Translations under genes and position numbers: made by a program
The notes under the pieces: model-generated
The model's input: only the letters and a program-made list of their open reading frames with translations
What the model was told of the DNA's origin: nothing
The model's database searches: none
In this document: positions 51,749 to 61,080 of the stretch, one piece after another
How the letters are laid out: every line of letters starts with the position of its first letter
How positions within the stretch are numbered: the stretch's first letter is position 1
From: Stenotrophomonas maltophilia
Lineage (GTDB): Bacteria > Pseudomonadota > Gammaproteobacteria > Xanthomonadales > Xanthomonadaceae
DNA: 64,000 nucleotides
Reading direction: 5' to 3'
NCBI RefSeq assembly: GCF_003205835.1
Contig: NZ_CP029773.1
Coordinates: 4,310,501-4,374,500, forward strand

Positions 51749-51794
51749 GATCTGTATCCGCTGGTCCTTGGCAGTGCGGCCACAGCCTACCCCA

Positions 51795-52418
51795 TCAAAT
51801 ACGGGTACCGGCAAGTTCCGCCGGGCCCAGCCAGTCCTGCCATGGCAGCTGCGGATCGATATGGCGGCGCAACCAGACCGCGTCATGGCTACGCTGCATG
51901 GCATTGCGCACCGCCTGCACGGCCCGCTCCCGCGCCCCAGCATCGGCGAACCCCGCCTGCAGCGCCAGCAGCCGGTACACACCGCCGGGCGAGCGCTGGA
52001 AGTGGATGATGCCGCCGGCGGGCAGCACGATGGCGCCCTCATCCAGGCCATCGGCGTACAGATACAGCTCGAACGGGTCCAGCCAGTACTGCGCATGCAT
52101 CACCTGCAGCAGTTCGGCCACGCTCGGTGCGCGCCGGTAGGGCGCGATGGCATCGCCATACCAGCACTTGTCGTCGTCCAGGTAGACCTTGAACTCCAGC
52201 CGCCGCCAGCGCCGGCGTTCACGGCGCTGCACGTCCCAGGACAGGATCTCGGCCTGCTCACCCCAGCGCTCGGCGGCTTCAGCCTGCAGCGTCGGTACAT
52301 CGGCCGAGGCGCACCAGGCCGCGGCCTGGCCACAACGCGCGTGGCGCACATAGCGGGCCAGGAACAGCAGCGCCCCTTCGGCATCGAGGGCGGCCTGCAG
52401 GCGCTTGGCGACGGTCAT
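51795..52418 (-). CDS. Hypothetical protein
   Basis: A 207-residue soluble protein without a recognised family. It begins MTVAKRLQAALDAEGALLFL. Aromatic and acidic residues are frequent (KVYLDDDKCWYGDAIAPYRR, VMHAQYWLDPFELYLYADGL). Several Trp residues and two Cys near the N-terminus stand out, but no motif fits a known enzyme. It lies 46 bases upstream of the lipid operon on the same strand and might be its first gene; it is divergent from purH. The start at 52418 is the only ATG close to the conserved-looking region. Confidence 0.75.
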   Translation of the reverse strand: MTVAKRLQAALDAEGALLFLARYVRHARCGQAAAWCASADVPTLQAEAAERWGEQAEILSWDVQRRERRRWRRLEFKVYLDDDKCWYGDAIAPYRRAPSVAELLQVMHAQYWLDPFELYLYADGLDEGAIVLPAGGIIHFQRSPGGVYRLLALQAGFADAGARERAVQAVRNAMQRSHDAVWLRRHIDPQLPWQDWLGPAELAGTRI

Positions 52419-52565
52419 GGGGCGGCATCCTGCACACGGGGGACAGGCGGCACCGTGCCGTGCCCGGCGATGGCTGACAAGCCCGCCAATCGTGCCCATC
52501 ACGGTCAAGCCGGCCTTGAACGCGGCGAATCTGCTCCTGCGGCACCCGCCACCGGCCCCCACCGC

Positions 52566-52571
52566 CTACAA
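52566..52571 (+). promoter_or_regulatory. Putative -10 box of purH
   Basis: TACAAT lies 33 bases before the purH ATG. No clear -35 element was found. Confidence 0.35.
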
Positions 52572-52603
52572 TATCGGCCCCGCTCCGCTGCCGATTCTGT
52601 CCC

Positions 52604-54187
52604 ATGACTGCCGATCTGTTGCCCGTCCGCCGGGCCCTCCTCTCCGTTTCCGACAAGACCGGCCTGGTCGAGCTGGCCACTGCGCTGGCCGCACGTGGCG
52701 TGGAACTGCTGTCCACCGGCGGCACCGCAAAAGCCATTCGCGACATGGGCCTGGCCGTGAAGGACGTCGCCGACGTCACCGGTTTCCCGGAGATGATGGA
52801 CGGCCGGGTCAAGACCCTGCACCCGATGGTGCACGGCGGCCTGCTGGGCCGTTCCGGCCTGGATGATGCGGTGATGGCCGAGCACGGCATCGGCGCCATC
52901 GACCTGCTGGTGCTGAACCTGTACCCGTTCGAATCGGTCACCGCCAAGGCCGACTGCACCCTCGCCGACGCGGTCGAGAACATCGACATCGGCGGCCCGG
53001 CGATGCTGCGTTCGGCAGCCAAGAACTTCGCCCGCGTGGCGGTGGCCACCGACCCGTCGCAGTACGCCGAGCTGCTGGCCTCGCTGGACGCCAACGACGG
53101 CCAGCTGTCGGCCGCCACCCGCTTCGCGTTCTCGGTGGCCGCGTTCAACCGCGTCGCCCAGTACGATGCCGCGATCAGCAACTACCTGTCGGCGGTCACC
53201 GCCACCGACGCCGCCGTACCGGCACGTGCCGAGTACCCGGCGCAGATGAACTCCACCTTCGTGAAGGTGATGGACCTGCGCTACGGCGAGAACCCGCACC
53301 AGAGCGGCGCGTTCTACCGCGACCTGTACCCGGTGCCGGGCACGCTGGCGACCTTCCAGCAGCTGCAGGGCAAGGAACTGAGCTACAACAACCTGGCCGA
53401 TGCCGACGCGGCGTGGGAATGCGTGCGCCAGTTCGATGCACCGGCCTGCGTCATCGTCAAGCACGCCAACCCGTGCGGCGTGGCCGTCGGTGCCGGCAAC
53501 GGCGACGCCTACGAGCTGGCCTACGCCACCGACCCGACCAGCGCCTTCGGCGGCATCATCGCCTTCAACAAGCCGCTGGACGCCGCCACTGCCAAGGTGA
53601 TCCTGGACCGCCAGTTCGTGGAAGTGCTGATTGCCCCGGACTACGAGCCGGCCGCGCTGGAATACGCACAGAAAAAGGCCAACGTGCGCGTGCTGCGCAT
53701 CCCGCACGGCGATGGCCTGAACAACTTCGACAGCAAGCGCGTCGGCTCGGGCCTGCTGCTGCAGTCCTCGGACAACCGCGGCATGACCCGCGACGAACTG
53801 AAGGTGGTCAGCAAGCTGGCGCCGACCGACAAGCAGTTCACCGACCTGCTGTTCGCCTGGAAGGTGGCCAAGTTCGTGAAATCCAACGCGATCGTCTATG
53901 CCAAGGACAACCGCACCATCGGTGTCGGTGCCGGCCAGATGAGCCGCGTGTACTCGGCCCGCATCGCCGGCATCAAGGCCGCCGACGCGAGCCTGGTGGT
54001 CGAGGGCTCGGTGATGGCCTCCGATGCGTTCTTCCCGTTCCGCGACGGCATCGATGCCGCTGCCGCCGCCGGCATCAAGGCGGTCATCCAGCCGGGCGGT
54101 TCGATGCGCGATGCCGAAGTGATCGCCGCCGCCGACGAACATGGCCTGGCCATGGTGTTCACCGGCGTGCGCCACTTCCGCCATTGA
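52604..54187 (+). CDS. purH: Bifunctional AICAR transformylase / IMP cyclohydrolase
   Basis: A 527-residue cytoplasmic enzyme for the last two steps of IMP synthesis. The N-terminal MGS-like cyclohydrolase has RALLSVSDKTGLVELATALA, LLSTGGTAKAIRDMG and GRVKTLHPMVHGGLL. The transformylase part carries RYGENPHQSGAFY, PACVIVKHANPCGVAVG (the catalytic K-H pair) and NAIVYAKDNRTIGVGAGQMS. Length normal. Followed by a lipoprotein gene and purD on the same strand; purH and purD are often adjacent in gammaproteobacteria. Confidence 0.98.
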   Translation: MTADLLPVRRALLSVSDKTGLVELATALAARGVELLSTGGTAKAIRDMGLAVKDVADVTGFPEMMDGRVKTLHPMVHGGLLGRSGLDDAVMAEHGIGAIDLLVLNLYPFESVTAKADCTLADAVENIDIGGPAMLRSAAKNFARVAVATDPSQYAELLASLDANDGQLSAATRFAFSVAAFNRVAQYDAAISNYLSAVTATDAAVPARAEYPAQMNSTFVKVMDLRYGENPHQSGAFYRDLYPVPGTLATFQQLQGKELSYNNLADADAAWECVRQFDAPACVIVKHANPCGVAVGAGNGDAYELAYATDPTSAFGGIIAFNKPLDAATAKVILDRQFVEVLIAPDYEPAALEYAQKKANVRVLRIPHGDGLNNFDSKRVGSGLLLQSSDNRGMTRDELKVVSKLAPTDKQFTDLLFAWKVAKFVKSNAIVYAKDNRTIGVGAGQMSRVYSARIAGIKAADASLVVEGSVMASDAFFPFRDGIDAAAAAGIKAVIQPGGSMRDAEVIAAADEHGLAMVFTGVRHFRH

Positions 54188-54203
54188 TCCTGGAGCGACA
54201 CGG

Positions 54204-55073
54204 ATGTCCACAGTTTCAATGAAATCGCTGGCCGCCCTCGCCCTCGCGGGTGCGGCCGTACTGGCGGGCTGCAAGCCTGCCGGCGAGCCCAGCGTGGCGC
54301 CGAAGGCGGATGCGCCTGCAGTGGCCCCCGCCTCACCGGCGCAGCATGTCAGCCGCACCGCACGACTGCAGGCTTTCCTGGTCCAGCGCTACGGCAGCAA
54401 CGCCAAGCTCTCCGCTGAATGGCGCGGCAGCTGGACCGACGATGGCGACACCCATGCGGTGGACTGGCAGGTCTGCGCGGAACAACCGGTGGTGAGCGGA
54501 GACAGCTGGCAGCAGTTGTTGGCCGTGTGCGGTGCGCTGGTCGATGGCGCGCACATCGACCCGGGAACGATCGAGTTCTTCGTGCTGCGCCCCAAGGACA
54601 ATGGCTTCGAGGTGACCAGCGAACTGACCGGCGAGCGCTTCGGTAGCGGCGGCCAGCCCGGCACCGCCAGCATCATCCGCGCCGGCAGTGACTTCTATGG
54701 TTTCCGCGTCGAGGACGGCTGGTTCGGGCAGGGTTTCTCGCTGCTCTCGCAGTCGCTGATCCTGCCGGGCCCGAACGGCCTGGTGGCCAGTGGCAGCGTG
54801 CGCAGCCATATCGACAATGACGCCCAGTACGAGTGCGACGCCAGCACCGACCCCGACACGGCCAACGACTGCCGCACCCGCCGTTTCAGCATCGATTTCG
54901 CACTGCGTTTCGACGACAGCGACCGCAGCGCGCGGGTCTGGCCGCTGCTGATCGAAGAAACCGGAACCACCTGTGGCGGCAAGCAGGTCCGGCAGCAGCA
55001 CCGCTTCACCCTGGACCCGAAGACCTGGGCCTATTCCTTCCCCGAATCGCTGCGACGCGAAGGCTGCGAGTGA
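54204..55073 (+). CDS. Predicted lipoprotein between purH and purD
   Basis: A 289-residue protein with a lipoprotein signal (LAALALAGAAVLAGC, lipobox LAGC near residue 23), so anchored in the outer or inner membrane. The mature part has an Ala/Pro linker then a beta-rich domain (KLSAEWRGSWTDDGDTHAVD, GFEVTSELTGERFGSGGQPG) and four cysteines that could pair. No family is recognised. It is 16 bases after purH and 58 bases before purD, so cotranscription is likely although a purine role is not evident. GGAG precedes its start region. Confidence 0.85.
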   Translation: MSTVSMKSLAALALAGAAVLAGCKPAGEPSVAPKADAPAVAPASPAQHVSRTARLQAFLVQRYGSNAKLSAEWRGSWTDDGDTHAVDWQVCAEQPVVSGDSWQQLLAVCGALVDGAHIDPGTIEFFVLRPKDNGFEVTSELTGERFGSGGQPGTASIIRAGSDFYGFRVEDGWFGQGFSLLSQSLILPGPNGLVASGSVRSHIDNDAQYECDASTDPDTANDCRTRRFSIDFALRFDDSDRSARVWPLLIEETGTTCGGKQVRQQHRFTLDPKTWAYSFPESLRREGCE

Positions 55074-55131
55074 AGCACGCGCGCCGCCGGGGATATCGAT
55101 CTTCCCTTCCCACGCAATCTGGAATCTCGTG

Positions 55132-56415
55132 ATGAACGTACTTGTCATCGGCTCTGGCGGCCGCGAACACGCCCTGGCATGGAAGCTGGCCCAGTCCTCC
55201 CGTGTCACCGAAGTGATCGTGGCGCCCGGCAACGCCGGCACCGCCAGCGAAGACAAGTGCCGCAACGTGGCGGTCAAGGTTACCGATATCGACGGCCTGC
55301 TGGCGCTGGCACAGGCCGAAGGCGTGGCGCTGACCGTGGTCGGCCCGGAAGTACCGCTGGTGGCCGGCGTGGTCGACCGCTTCCGCGCCGCCGGCCTGCG
55401 CATCTTCGGGCCGACCGCCGCTGCCGCGCAGCTGGAAGGCAGCAAGGCCTACGCCAAGGACTTCCTGGCCCGCCACAACATCCCCACCGCGTTCTACGCC
55501 GTGCACACCGACGTGGACGCCGCCCTGGCCTACATCCGCGAGAAGGGCGCACCGATCGTGGTCAAGGCCGATGGCCTGGCCGCCGGCAAGGGCGTGATCG
55601 TCGCAATGACCCTGGCCGAAGCCGAAGACGCGGTGCGTGACATGCTCTCCGGCAACGCGTTCGGCGATGCCGGTGCACGTGTGGTGATCGAGGAATTCCT
55701 CGACGGCGAGGAAGCCAGCTTCATTTCGATGGTGGACGGCGTGCATGCGCTGCCGATGGCCACCTCGCAGGACCACAAGCGCGTCGGCGACGGCGATACC
55801 GGCCCGAACACCGGCGGCATGGGCGCCTATTCGCCGGCCCCGGTGGTGACGCCGGAGGTGCATGCCCGCGTGATGCGCGAGGTGGTGAACCCGACCGTGC
55901 AGGGCATGATCGCCGACGGCATCCCGTTCACCGGCTTCCTCTACGCCGGCCTGATGATCGATGCCAGCGGCGCGCCGAAGGTGATCGAATTCAACGTGCG
56001 CTTCGGCGATCCGGAAACCCAGCCAGTGATGCTGCGGCTGCAGTCAGACCTGGTGGAGCTGGTGGAAGCCGCCATCGACGGCCGCCTGGACCAGGTGGAA
56101 GCGCACTGGGATGCACGCCCGTCGCTGGGCGTGGTGCTGGCCGCCAGGCCGTACCCGGAATCGCCGATCACCGGCGACGTGATTTCCGGCCTGGACGACG
56201 TGCCGGCCAGTGCCAAGGTGTTCCATGCCGGCACCACGCTGGACGCACAGGGCCAGGTGGTCAGTGCCGGCGGCCGCGTGCTGTGCGTGGCGGCGCTGGG
56301 CGACAGCGTGCGCGACGCGCAGGCCAATGCCTATGCCGGCGTGGCCAAGGTCAGCTGGGCCAACGAATTCCACCGCAACGACATCGGCTGGCGCGCGATC
56401 GCACGCGAGGGCTGA
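55132..56415 (+). CDS. purD: Phosphoribosylamine-glycine ligase (GARS)
   Basis: A 427-residue ATP-grasp enzyme that joins glycine to phosphoribosylamine, the second step of purine synthesis. Blocks: MNVLVIGSGGREHALAWKLA, VVGPEVPLVAGVVDRFRAAG, KADGLAAGKGVIVAM (ATP loop), DHKRVGDGDTGPNTGGMGAYSP and IEFNVRFGDPETQPVMLRL (metal site). The start at 55132 matches the family N-terminus. A strong terminator follows at 56509 after two SMAG hairpins. Confidence 0.98.
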   Translation: MNVLVIGSGGREHALAWKLAQSSRVTEVIVAPGNAGTASEDKCRNVAVKVTDIDGLLALAQAEGVALTVVGPEVPLVAGVVDRFRAAGLRIFGPTAAAAQLEGSKAYAKDFLARHNIPTAFYAVHTDVDAALAYIREKGAPIVVKADGLAAGKGVIVAMTLAEAEDAVRDMLSGNAFGDAGARVVIEEFLDGEEASFISMVDGVHALPMATSQDHKRVGDGDTGPNTGGMGAYSPAPVVTPEVHARVMREVVNPTVQGMIADGIPFTGFLYAGLMIDASGAPKVIEFNVRFGDPETQPVMLRLQSDLVELVEAAIDGRLDQVEAHWDARPSLGVVLAARPYPESPITGDVISGLDDVPASAKVFHAGTTLDAQGQVVSAGGRVLCVAALGDSVRDAQANAYAGVAKVSWANEFHRNDIGWRAIAREG

Positions 56416-56435
56416 GGCCCACGCGATAGCAGAGC

Positions 56436-56492
56436 AGCCACGCATGGCGTGGCTCTACTGGAATCAGCAGTAGATCCACGCCGTGCGTGGAT
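56436..56492. repeat. Inverted SMAG pair (GTAGATCCACGC type)
   Basis: AGCCACGCATGGCGTGGCTC then TAC at 56436-56458, and GTAGATCCACGCCGTGCGTG at 56470-56492. They lie between purD and its terminator. Confidence 0.85.
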
Positions 56493-56508
56493 TGAACACC
56501 TCGGAAAA

Positions 56509-56541
56509 GCAAAGGCCCGGCAGAACCGGGCCTTTGCTTTA
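56509..56541. terminator. Bidirectional terminator, purD / antitoxin
   Basis: GCAAAGGCCCGG-CAGAA-CCGGGCCTTTGC with a following TTTA. The stop codon of the convergent antitoxin gene (56539-56541) lies within its tail, so one structure serves both genes. Confidence 0.88.
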
Positions 56542-56871
56542 CAGGACTGCTTCGAGTCCCTTCCGATCAATCAGGTTCAGCAACTTCAGTGATGGTCCGC
56601 TGGGCTTCTTCTCGCCCTGTTCCCAGCTGCGTACGGTGGAAACGCTGGTATTGAGAACTCCAGCAAAGACCGGCTGACTGAGCTGTAATGACGCACGCAG
56701 GGCACGGATCTGGGCACTGCTGTATTCAGGGACCGGCTCAAGGCAAAGCGCTTCGTAGCTGCTCAACCGACGCTTATCGATGAAGCCATGTGCGTGCAGA
56801 CTCACAGCCGCATCATGCACCGCCTCAAGAAGCGCACTTTTCGCGCGCCGTCGCTCAGGGGTCTTCGTCAT
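56539..56871 (-). CDS. XRE-family antitoxin (NadS/HigA-like)
   Basis: A 110-residue protein with a C-terminal helix-turn-helix: IRALRASLQLSQPVFAGVLN then TSVSTVRSWEQGEKKPSG. The N-terminal part (KSALLEAVHDAAVSLHAHG) is helical and could bind the toxin. It overlaps the RelE-like gene by 17 bases and follows it, the toxin-first order of higBA-type modules. The start at 56871 begins MTKTPERRRAKSAL. It is expected to neutralise the toxin and repress the operon. Confidence 0.9.
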   Translation of the reverse strand: MTKTPERRRAKSALLEAVHDAAVSLHAHGFIDKRRLSSYEALCLEPVPEYSSAQIRALRASLQLSQPVFAGVLNTSVSTVRSWEQGEKKPSGPSLKLLNLIDRKGLEAVL

Positions 56872-57238
56872 GGCTGATCTCCTGTAGATCCCCGTACTGC
56901 ACGGCACGATTCAGCTGCGCCGTACTCATTTTCAAGAACTCCGATGCGTACAGCTGCAGCGCATCGCGTTCCGCATTCGTGATTGCAGCACGTTCATTCT
57001 TCTCGTAGCCGAAAAGGAAGAACCAATGCCCGCCTCGCTGTGTGGCGACGATGGTTCGGACGCTCCCACGCTTTCCTCGCCCCGGCAAGGCAACGCGCTT
57101 CTTGAAGATTCCGCCGCCAAGATCAGCATCCACCAGACCCCCTTCCATTTCACGTACCGACCGGTACAGCGCAGCGTCGGACAGGGTGGTCCTGCGCATG
57201 CTGCGATTGAAACTTCGTGTGCGGAAGACGCGTGGCAT
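56855..57238 (-). CDS. RelE-like toxin of a type II toxin-antitoxin system
   Basis: A 127-residue protein of the PF06296-type RelE family: MPRVFRTRSFNRSMRRTTLS, VDADLGGGIFKKRVALPGRG, KRGSVRTIVATQRGGHWFFL and FGYEKNERAAITNAERDALQ. Such toxins cleave mRNA at the ribosome; basic residues in the KRVALPGRGKRG segment suit RNA binding. It is the first gene of the pair, partly overlapping its antitoxin. The start at 57238 or 57244 cannot be distinguished. Confidence 0.9.
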   Translation of the reverse strand: MPRVFRTRSFNRSMRRTTLSDAALYRSVREMEGGLVDADLGGGIFKKRVALPGRGKRGSVRTIVATQRGGHWFFLFGYEKNERAAITNAERDALQLYASEFLKMSTAQLNRAVQYGDLQEISHDEDP

Positions 57239-57325
57239 GATCATACCGTGCCACTGCGTGGTACGGCGTGAACATCAGCATCCAGCACATGATCCGGTCG
57301 GCGCAATCACCGCTTTGGCGTCAGA

Positions 57326-57348
57326 CTAGAGCCACGCCATGCGTGGAT
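57326..57348 (+). repeat. Degenerate SMAG hairpin
   Basis: CTAGAGCCACGCCATGCGTG then GAT, with CTAG in place of GTAG. Confidence 0.55.
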
Positions 57349-57360
57349 GAGAACGCCACC

Positions 57361-57395
57361 AAAAAGAAAAAGCCCGGCAGTGCCGGGCCTTTTCA
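57361..57395. terminator. Terminator after rpoH
   Basis: Stem AAAAAGCCCGGCA-GTGCCGGGCCTTTT. On the minus strand it ends rpoH, 21 bases after the stop, followed by a T-rich run. Confidence 0.9.
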
Positions 57396-57415
57396 TTGTT
57401 TCAACGCCACCCCGC

Positions 57416-58291
<876 letters not shown>

Positions 58292-58569
58292 AGGCACCCA
58301 TCTTAGCAGTCCGGCATTTGGACTGCTAAAGGAGGAAAAAGTTCCAGCGTCCCATCAATGCAACACTGGTCCCAAACAGAGCCCTACCGTAGCGCGATTT
58401 GATGACAGTGGCGAGCATGCTTTTCGGGATTCACAATCCCTTGGAATTCAAGCAATTACCTACTGGAAACCGGCCGATTCCGGTCAAGCGGAGCTGAACG
58501 GGCCGTCCGCAGGACCCATTCAGGCCCGGAAACGTTGCCCGGCGTTCAGCCCCGATCACCCGCCGGCGG

Positions 58570-59283
58570 TCAGAGCGCCGAGCGTGGCGGCAGCGACCAG
58601 TCGATCGGGGCCTGGCTGCGGCGCTGCAGGTACTCGTTGGCCATCGAGAAATGCCGGCAGCCGAGGAAGCCACGATGGGCCGACAGCGGCGACGGATGCG
58701 GCGACTTCAGCACGCGATGGCGGCGGGTATCAATGACCTTGCCCTTCTGCTGCGCATACGCGCCCCAGAGCATGAACACCAGGCCTTCGCGTTCGCGGTT
58801 GAGCACATCCACCACGTGGTCGGTGAAGCCTTCCCAGCCCCGGCCCTGGTGCGCACCGGCCTTGCCCTCTTCCACCGTCAGCACCGCATTGAGCAGCAGC
58901 ACGCCACGCTGCGCCCACGGGATCAGGCAGCCGTGGTCCGGACGCGGGATACCGAGATCGCTCTCGATCTCCTTGTAGATATTCAGCAGCGACGGCGGCA
59001 CCGGCACGCCCGGCGCCACCGAGAAGCTCAGGCCATGCGCCTGGCCGCGGCCGTGGTACGGGTCCTGGCCGAGGATCACCACCTTCACCTGCTCGAACGG
59101 CGTGGCATCGAACGCAGCGAAGATCTGCGGCCCAGGCGGGAACACCGCCGCGCCACTGGCCTTGCGCTGGCGCAGGAAGCTGGACAGCTCGCGCATCTGC
59201 GGCTGCAACAGGTAATCGCCGACATGCTGCTTCCAGCTCGGTTCCAGCTGGATCGTCGGGGTGTCGGCTGCTTCATCCATCAT
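58570..59283 (-). CDS. ung: Uracil-DNA glycosylase
   Basis: A 237-residue family 1 enzyme that removes uracil from DNA. The water-activating loop is VVILGQDPYHGRGQAHGLSF near residues 69-88; LLLNAVLTVEEGKAGAHQGR and the DNA-intercalating HPSPLSAHRGF near 196-206 complete the site. Last of a four-gene unit: its ATG overlaps the stop of the double-receiver gene by 4 bases. The 278 bases between it and rpoH hold no gene and presumably contain the rpoH promoter. Confidence 0.98.
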   Translation of the reverse strand: MMDEAADTPTIQLEPSWKQHVGDYLLQPQMRELSSFLRQRKASGAAVFPPGPQIFAAFDATPFEQVKVVILGQDPYHGRGQAHGLSFSVAPGVPVPPSLLNIYKEIESDLGIPRPDHGCLIPWAQRGVLLLNAVLTVEEGKAGAHQGRGWEGFTDHVVDVLNREREGLVFMLWGAYAQQKGKVIDTRRHRVLKSPHPSPLSAHRGFLGCRHFSMANEYLQRRSQAPIDWSLPPRSAL

Positions 59284-60122
59284 CGAATCAGGGGTCCATC
59301 GTTCAATCGGGCCAGCCGCAGCTGGAACAGCACCTTGGTGACCAGCAGCCGTTCTTCGATCGGCTTCAGCACCAGGTCGTTGGCACCGGACTGCAGCAGC
59401 CCGGTCTGGTTGTGCGGATTGCCGTCGCCAGTCATCACCAGCACCGGCAGGCGGCGCTTGCCGTAACCGAAGTCCACGCGCACCCGCTGCACCACGTCGC
59501 GGCCGCTCAGTTCGCCCTTCAGGGTAACGTCGGTCAGCACCAGGTCGATGCGATGGCGGCTGCGGCCCAGCGACTCGGCGGTGAGCAGGGTGAACGCTTC
59601 TTCGGCGCTGACCACGTGCAGCACGTTCAACTGCTGGCGTTCCAGCATGCGCTTGGTGGCCTCGGCGACCACGCGACTGTCCTCGATATAGAGGATGGTG
59701 GCGCCGGGAATGGTCTGCGGCTGCACATAGCCGCGGATGAAGGTCGCCAGTGCCTCGTGGCCCAGCGCCTTGTCGAAATAGTCGGTGACGTACTCGGTGA
59801 AGCGGCGCTGCTCCAGGTGCTGCTGGGCATCGCCGGAGACCACGATCACCGGCACATAGGCCTGGCCTGCGGCTTCGCGGACCATCCGCGCCAGCGCCAG
59901 GCCGTCGCCATCACGCAGGGTCAGCGAGGTGGTCACCAGATCCACCGGCCCCTGTGCCAGCGCCTGCTGCGCGTCCTCGATGCTGTCGCAGCCGATCACC
60001 TCCACGCCCGGCAGGTCACGCTGCAGGACGTCGGCGATCAGCTTGCGCACCAGCTTCGAGCCATCGACCACCATCACCCGCGTCGCGGGCCCCTCAAGGT
60101 GCTTCAGCGCTTGCGGTTGCAT
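59280..60122 (-). CDS. Double-receiver response regulator
   Basis: A 280-residue cytoplasmic protein made of two receiver domains without an output domain. In the first (about 14-130) the acidic pair is reduced (VMVVDGSKLVR) and the phosphoacceptor position holds Ser66 (DLVTTSLTLRDGDG), so it is probably not phosphorylated. The second (about 140-270) is intact: ILYIEDSRVVAEATKRML, Asp in IDLVLTDVTLKGELSGRDVV and Lys in DLVLKPIEERLL. It follows ftsX after 7 bases and overlaps ung. Partner kinase and role are unknown. Confidence 0.88.
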   Translation of the reverse strand: MQPQALKHLEGPATRVMVVDGSKLVRKLIADVLQRDLPGVEVIGCDSIEDAQQALAQGPVDLVTTSLTLRDGDGLALARMVREAAGQAYVPVIVVSGDAQQHLEQRRFTEYVTDYFDKALGHEALATFIRGYVQPQTIPGATILYIEDSRVVAEATKRMLERQQLNVLHVVSAEEAFTLLTAESLGRSRHRIDLVLTDVTLKGELSGRDVVQRVRVDFGYGKRRLPVLVMTGDGNPHNQTGLLQSGANDLVLKPIEERLLVTKVLFQLRLARLNDGPLIR

Positions 60123-60129
60123 GCCGGTC

Positions 60130-61077
60130 TCAGGTGTCGGTCGGGCGGGTCTGGCGGAGGAAGTGGCCGGTCACCAGCCATGCCCCCAGCCAGCCCAGCA
60201 GCAGCGTGCCGAGCAGGACCAGACCGCCATGCAGCAGGTCCAGGCCATGCAGCACGAACGGGCTGCCGTAGCTGCGGGAGAGTTCGGCCAGCGGCACGCG
60301 CAGCGCGGCACCGGCCCCGCCGATCAGGGCCAGTGCCACCGCGCCGGCACCCAGGCCGTACCACGCGCCCAGGTACAGGAACGGGCGGCGGATGAAGCCA
60401 TCGCTGGCCCCCAGCAGCTGCAGCACGCCGATTTCCTCGCGACGGGCCTGGATGTCCAGACGCACGGTGTTGCCGACCACCAGCGCGGCGCCCACGCCGA
60501 GCAGCACCGACAGCACCTGCACCAGCCGCGCACCGAACGCCAGCCAGGCATCCAGGCGCTGGCGCCACAGTGCATCGTGTTGCACCAGGTCGGCCTCGGG
60601 CAGGCTTTCCAGCGCGCGCGCCAGGCGCGCGTCGTCCTTGCCCTGGCCGGGGGTGATCACCAGCAGCGAGGGCAGTGGATTGTCGTTGAGTGCGTCGATC
60701 GCCTCACCGAGGCCGGCATCGCGCAGTTCCTGCAGGCCCTGCTCGGGCGTGCGCACGTTCACTTCGGCCACGTCGTCGCGGTCGCGCAGCTGGCCCGCCA
60801 GGCGCAGCGCGCCGGGACCATCGACGTTGCCCTTCAGGAACACGTTGATGTCGCGCGACTGCTGCACGCTGCCGGCGAACTGCTTGAGGTTGTCCAGCGC
60901 GATCGACAGGCCCAGCGGCAGGGCCAGTGCCAGCGCCATGACCATCACCGTCAGCAGGGTCGCCCATGGCTTGCGGCAGGCGCGGCCCAGGCTGAACACC
61001 ACGCTGTGCACGTGGTGCTGGAACCAGACGCCCACGCGCGACGGGGCGGCGGCTTCGCTGTTTTCGTTCTTCGCCAT
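60130..61077 (-). CDS. ftsX: Cell-division protein FtsX
   Basis: A 315-residue inner-membrane component of the FtsEX complex that links divisome assembly to amidase activation. It has four helices: one after the cytoplasmic N-terminus (ATLLTVMVMALALALPLGLS, about 40-60) and three in the C-terminal half (VLSVLLGVGAALVVGNTVRL, YGLGAGAVALALIGGAGAAL, GGLVLLGTLLLGWLGAWLV). The periplasmic loop (about 65-205) begins QQSRDINVFLKGNVDG. The FtsX-type NTVRLDIQARREEIGVLQLL segment is present. It is 3 bases after ftsE. Confidence 0.96.
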   Translation of the reverse strand: MAKNENSEAAAPSRVGVWFQHHVHSVVFSLGRACRKPWATLLTVMVMALALALPLGLSIALDNLKQFAGSVQQSRDINVFLKGNVDGPGALRLAGQLRDRDDVAEVNVRTPEQGLQELRDAGLGEAIDALNDNPLPSLLVITPGQGKDDARLARALESLPEADLVQHDALWRQRLDAWLAFGARLVQVLSVLLGVGAALVVGNTVRLDIQARREEIGVLQLLGASDGFIRRPFLYLGAWYGLGAGAVALALIGGAGAALRVPLAELSRSYGSPFVLHGLDLLHGGLVLLGTLLLGWLGAWLVTGHFLRQTRPTDT

Positions 61078-61080
61078 CGG

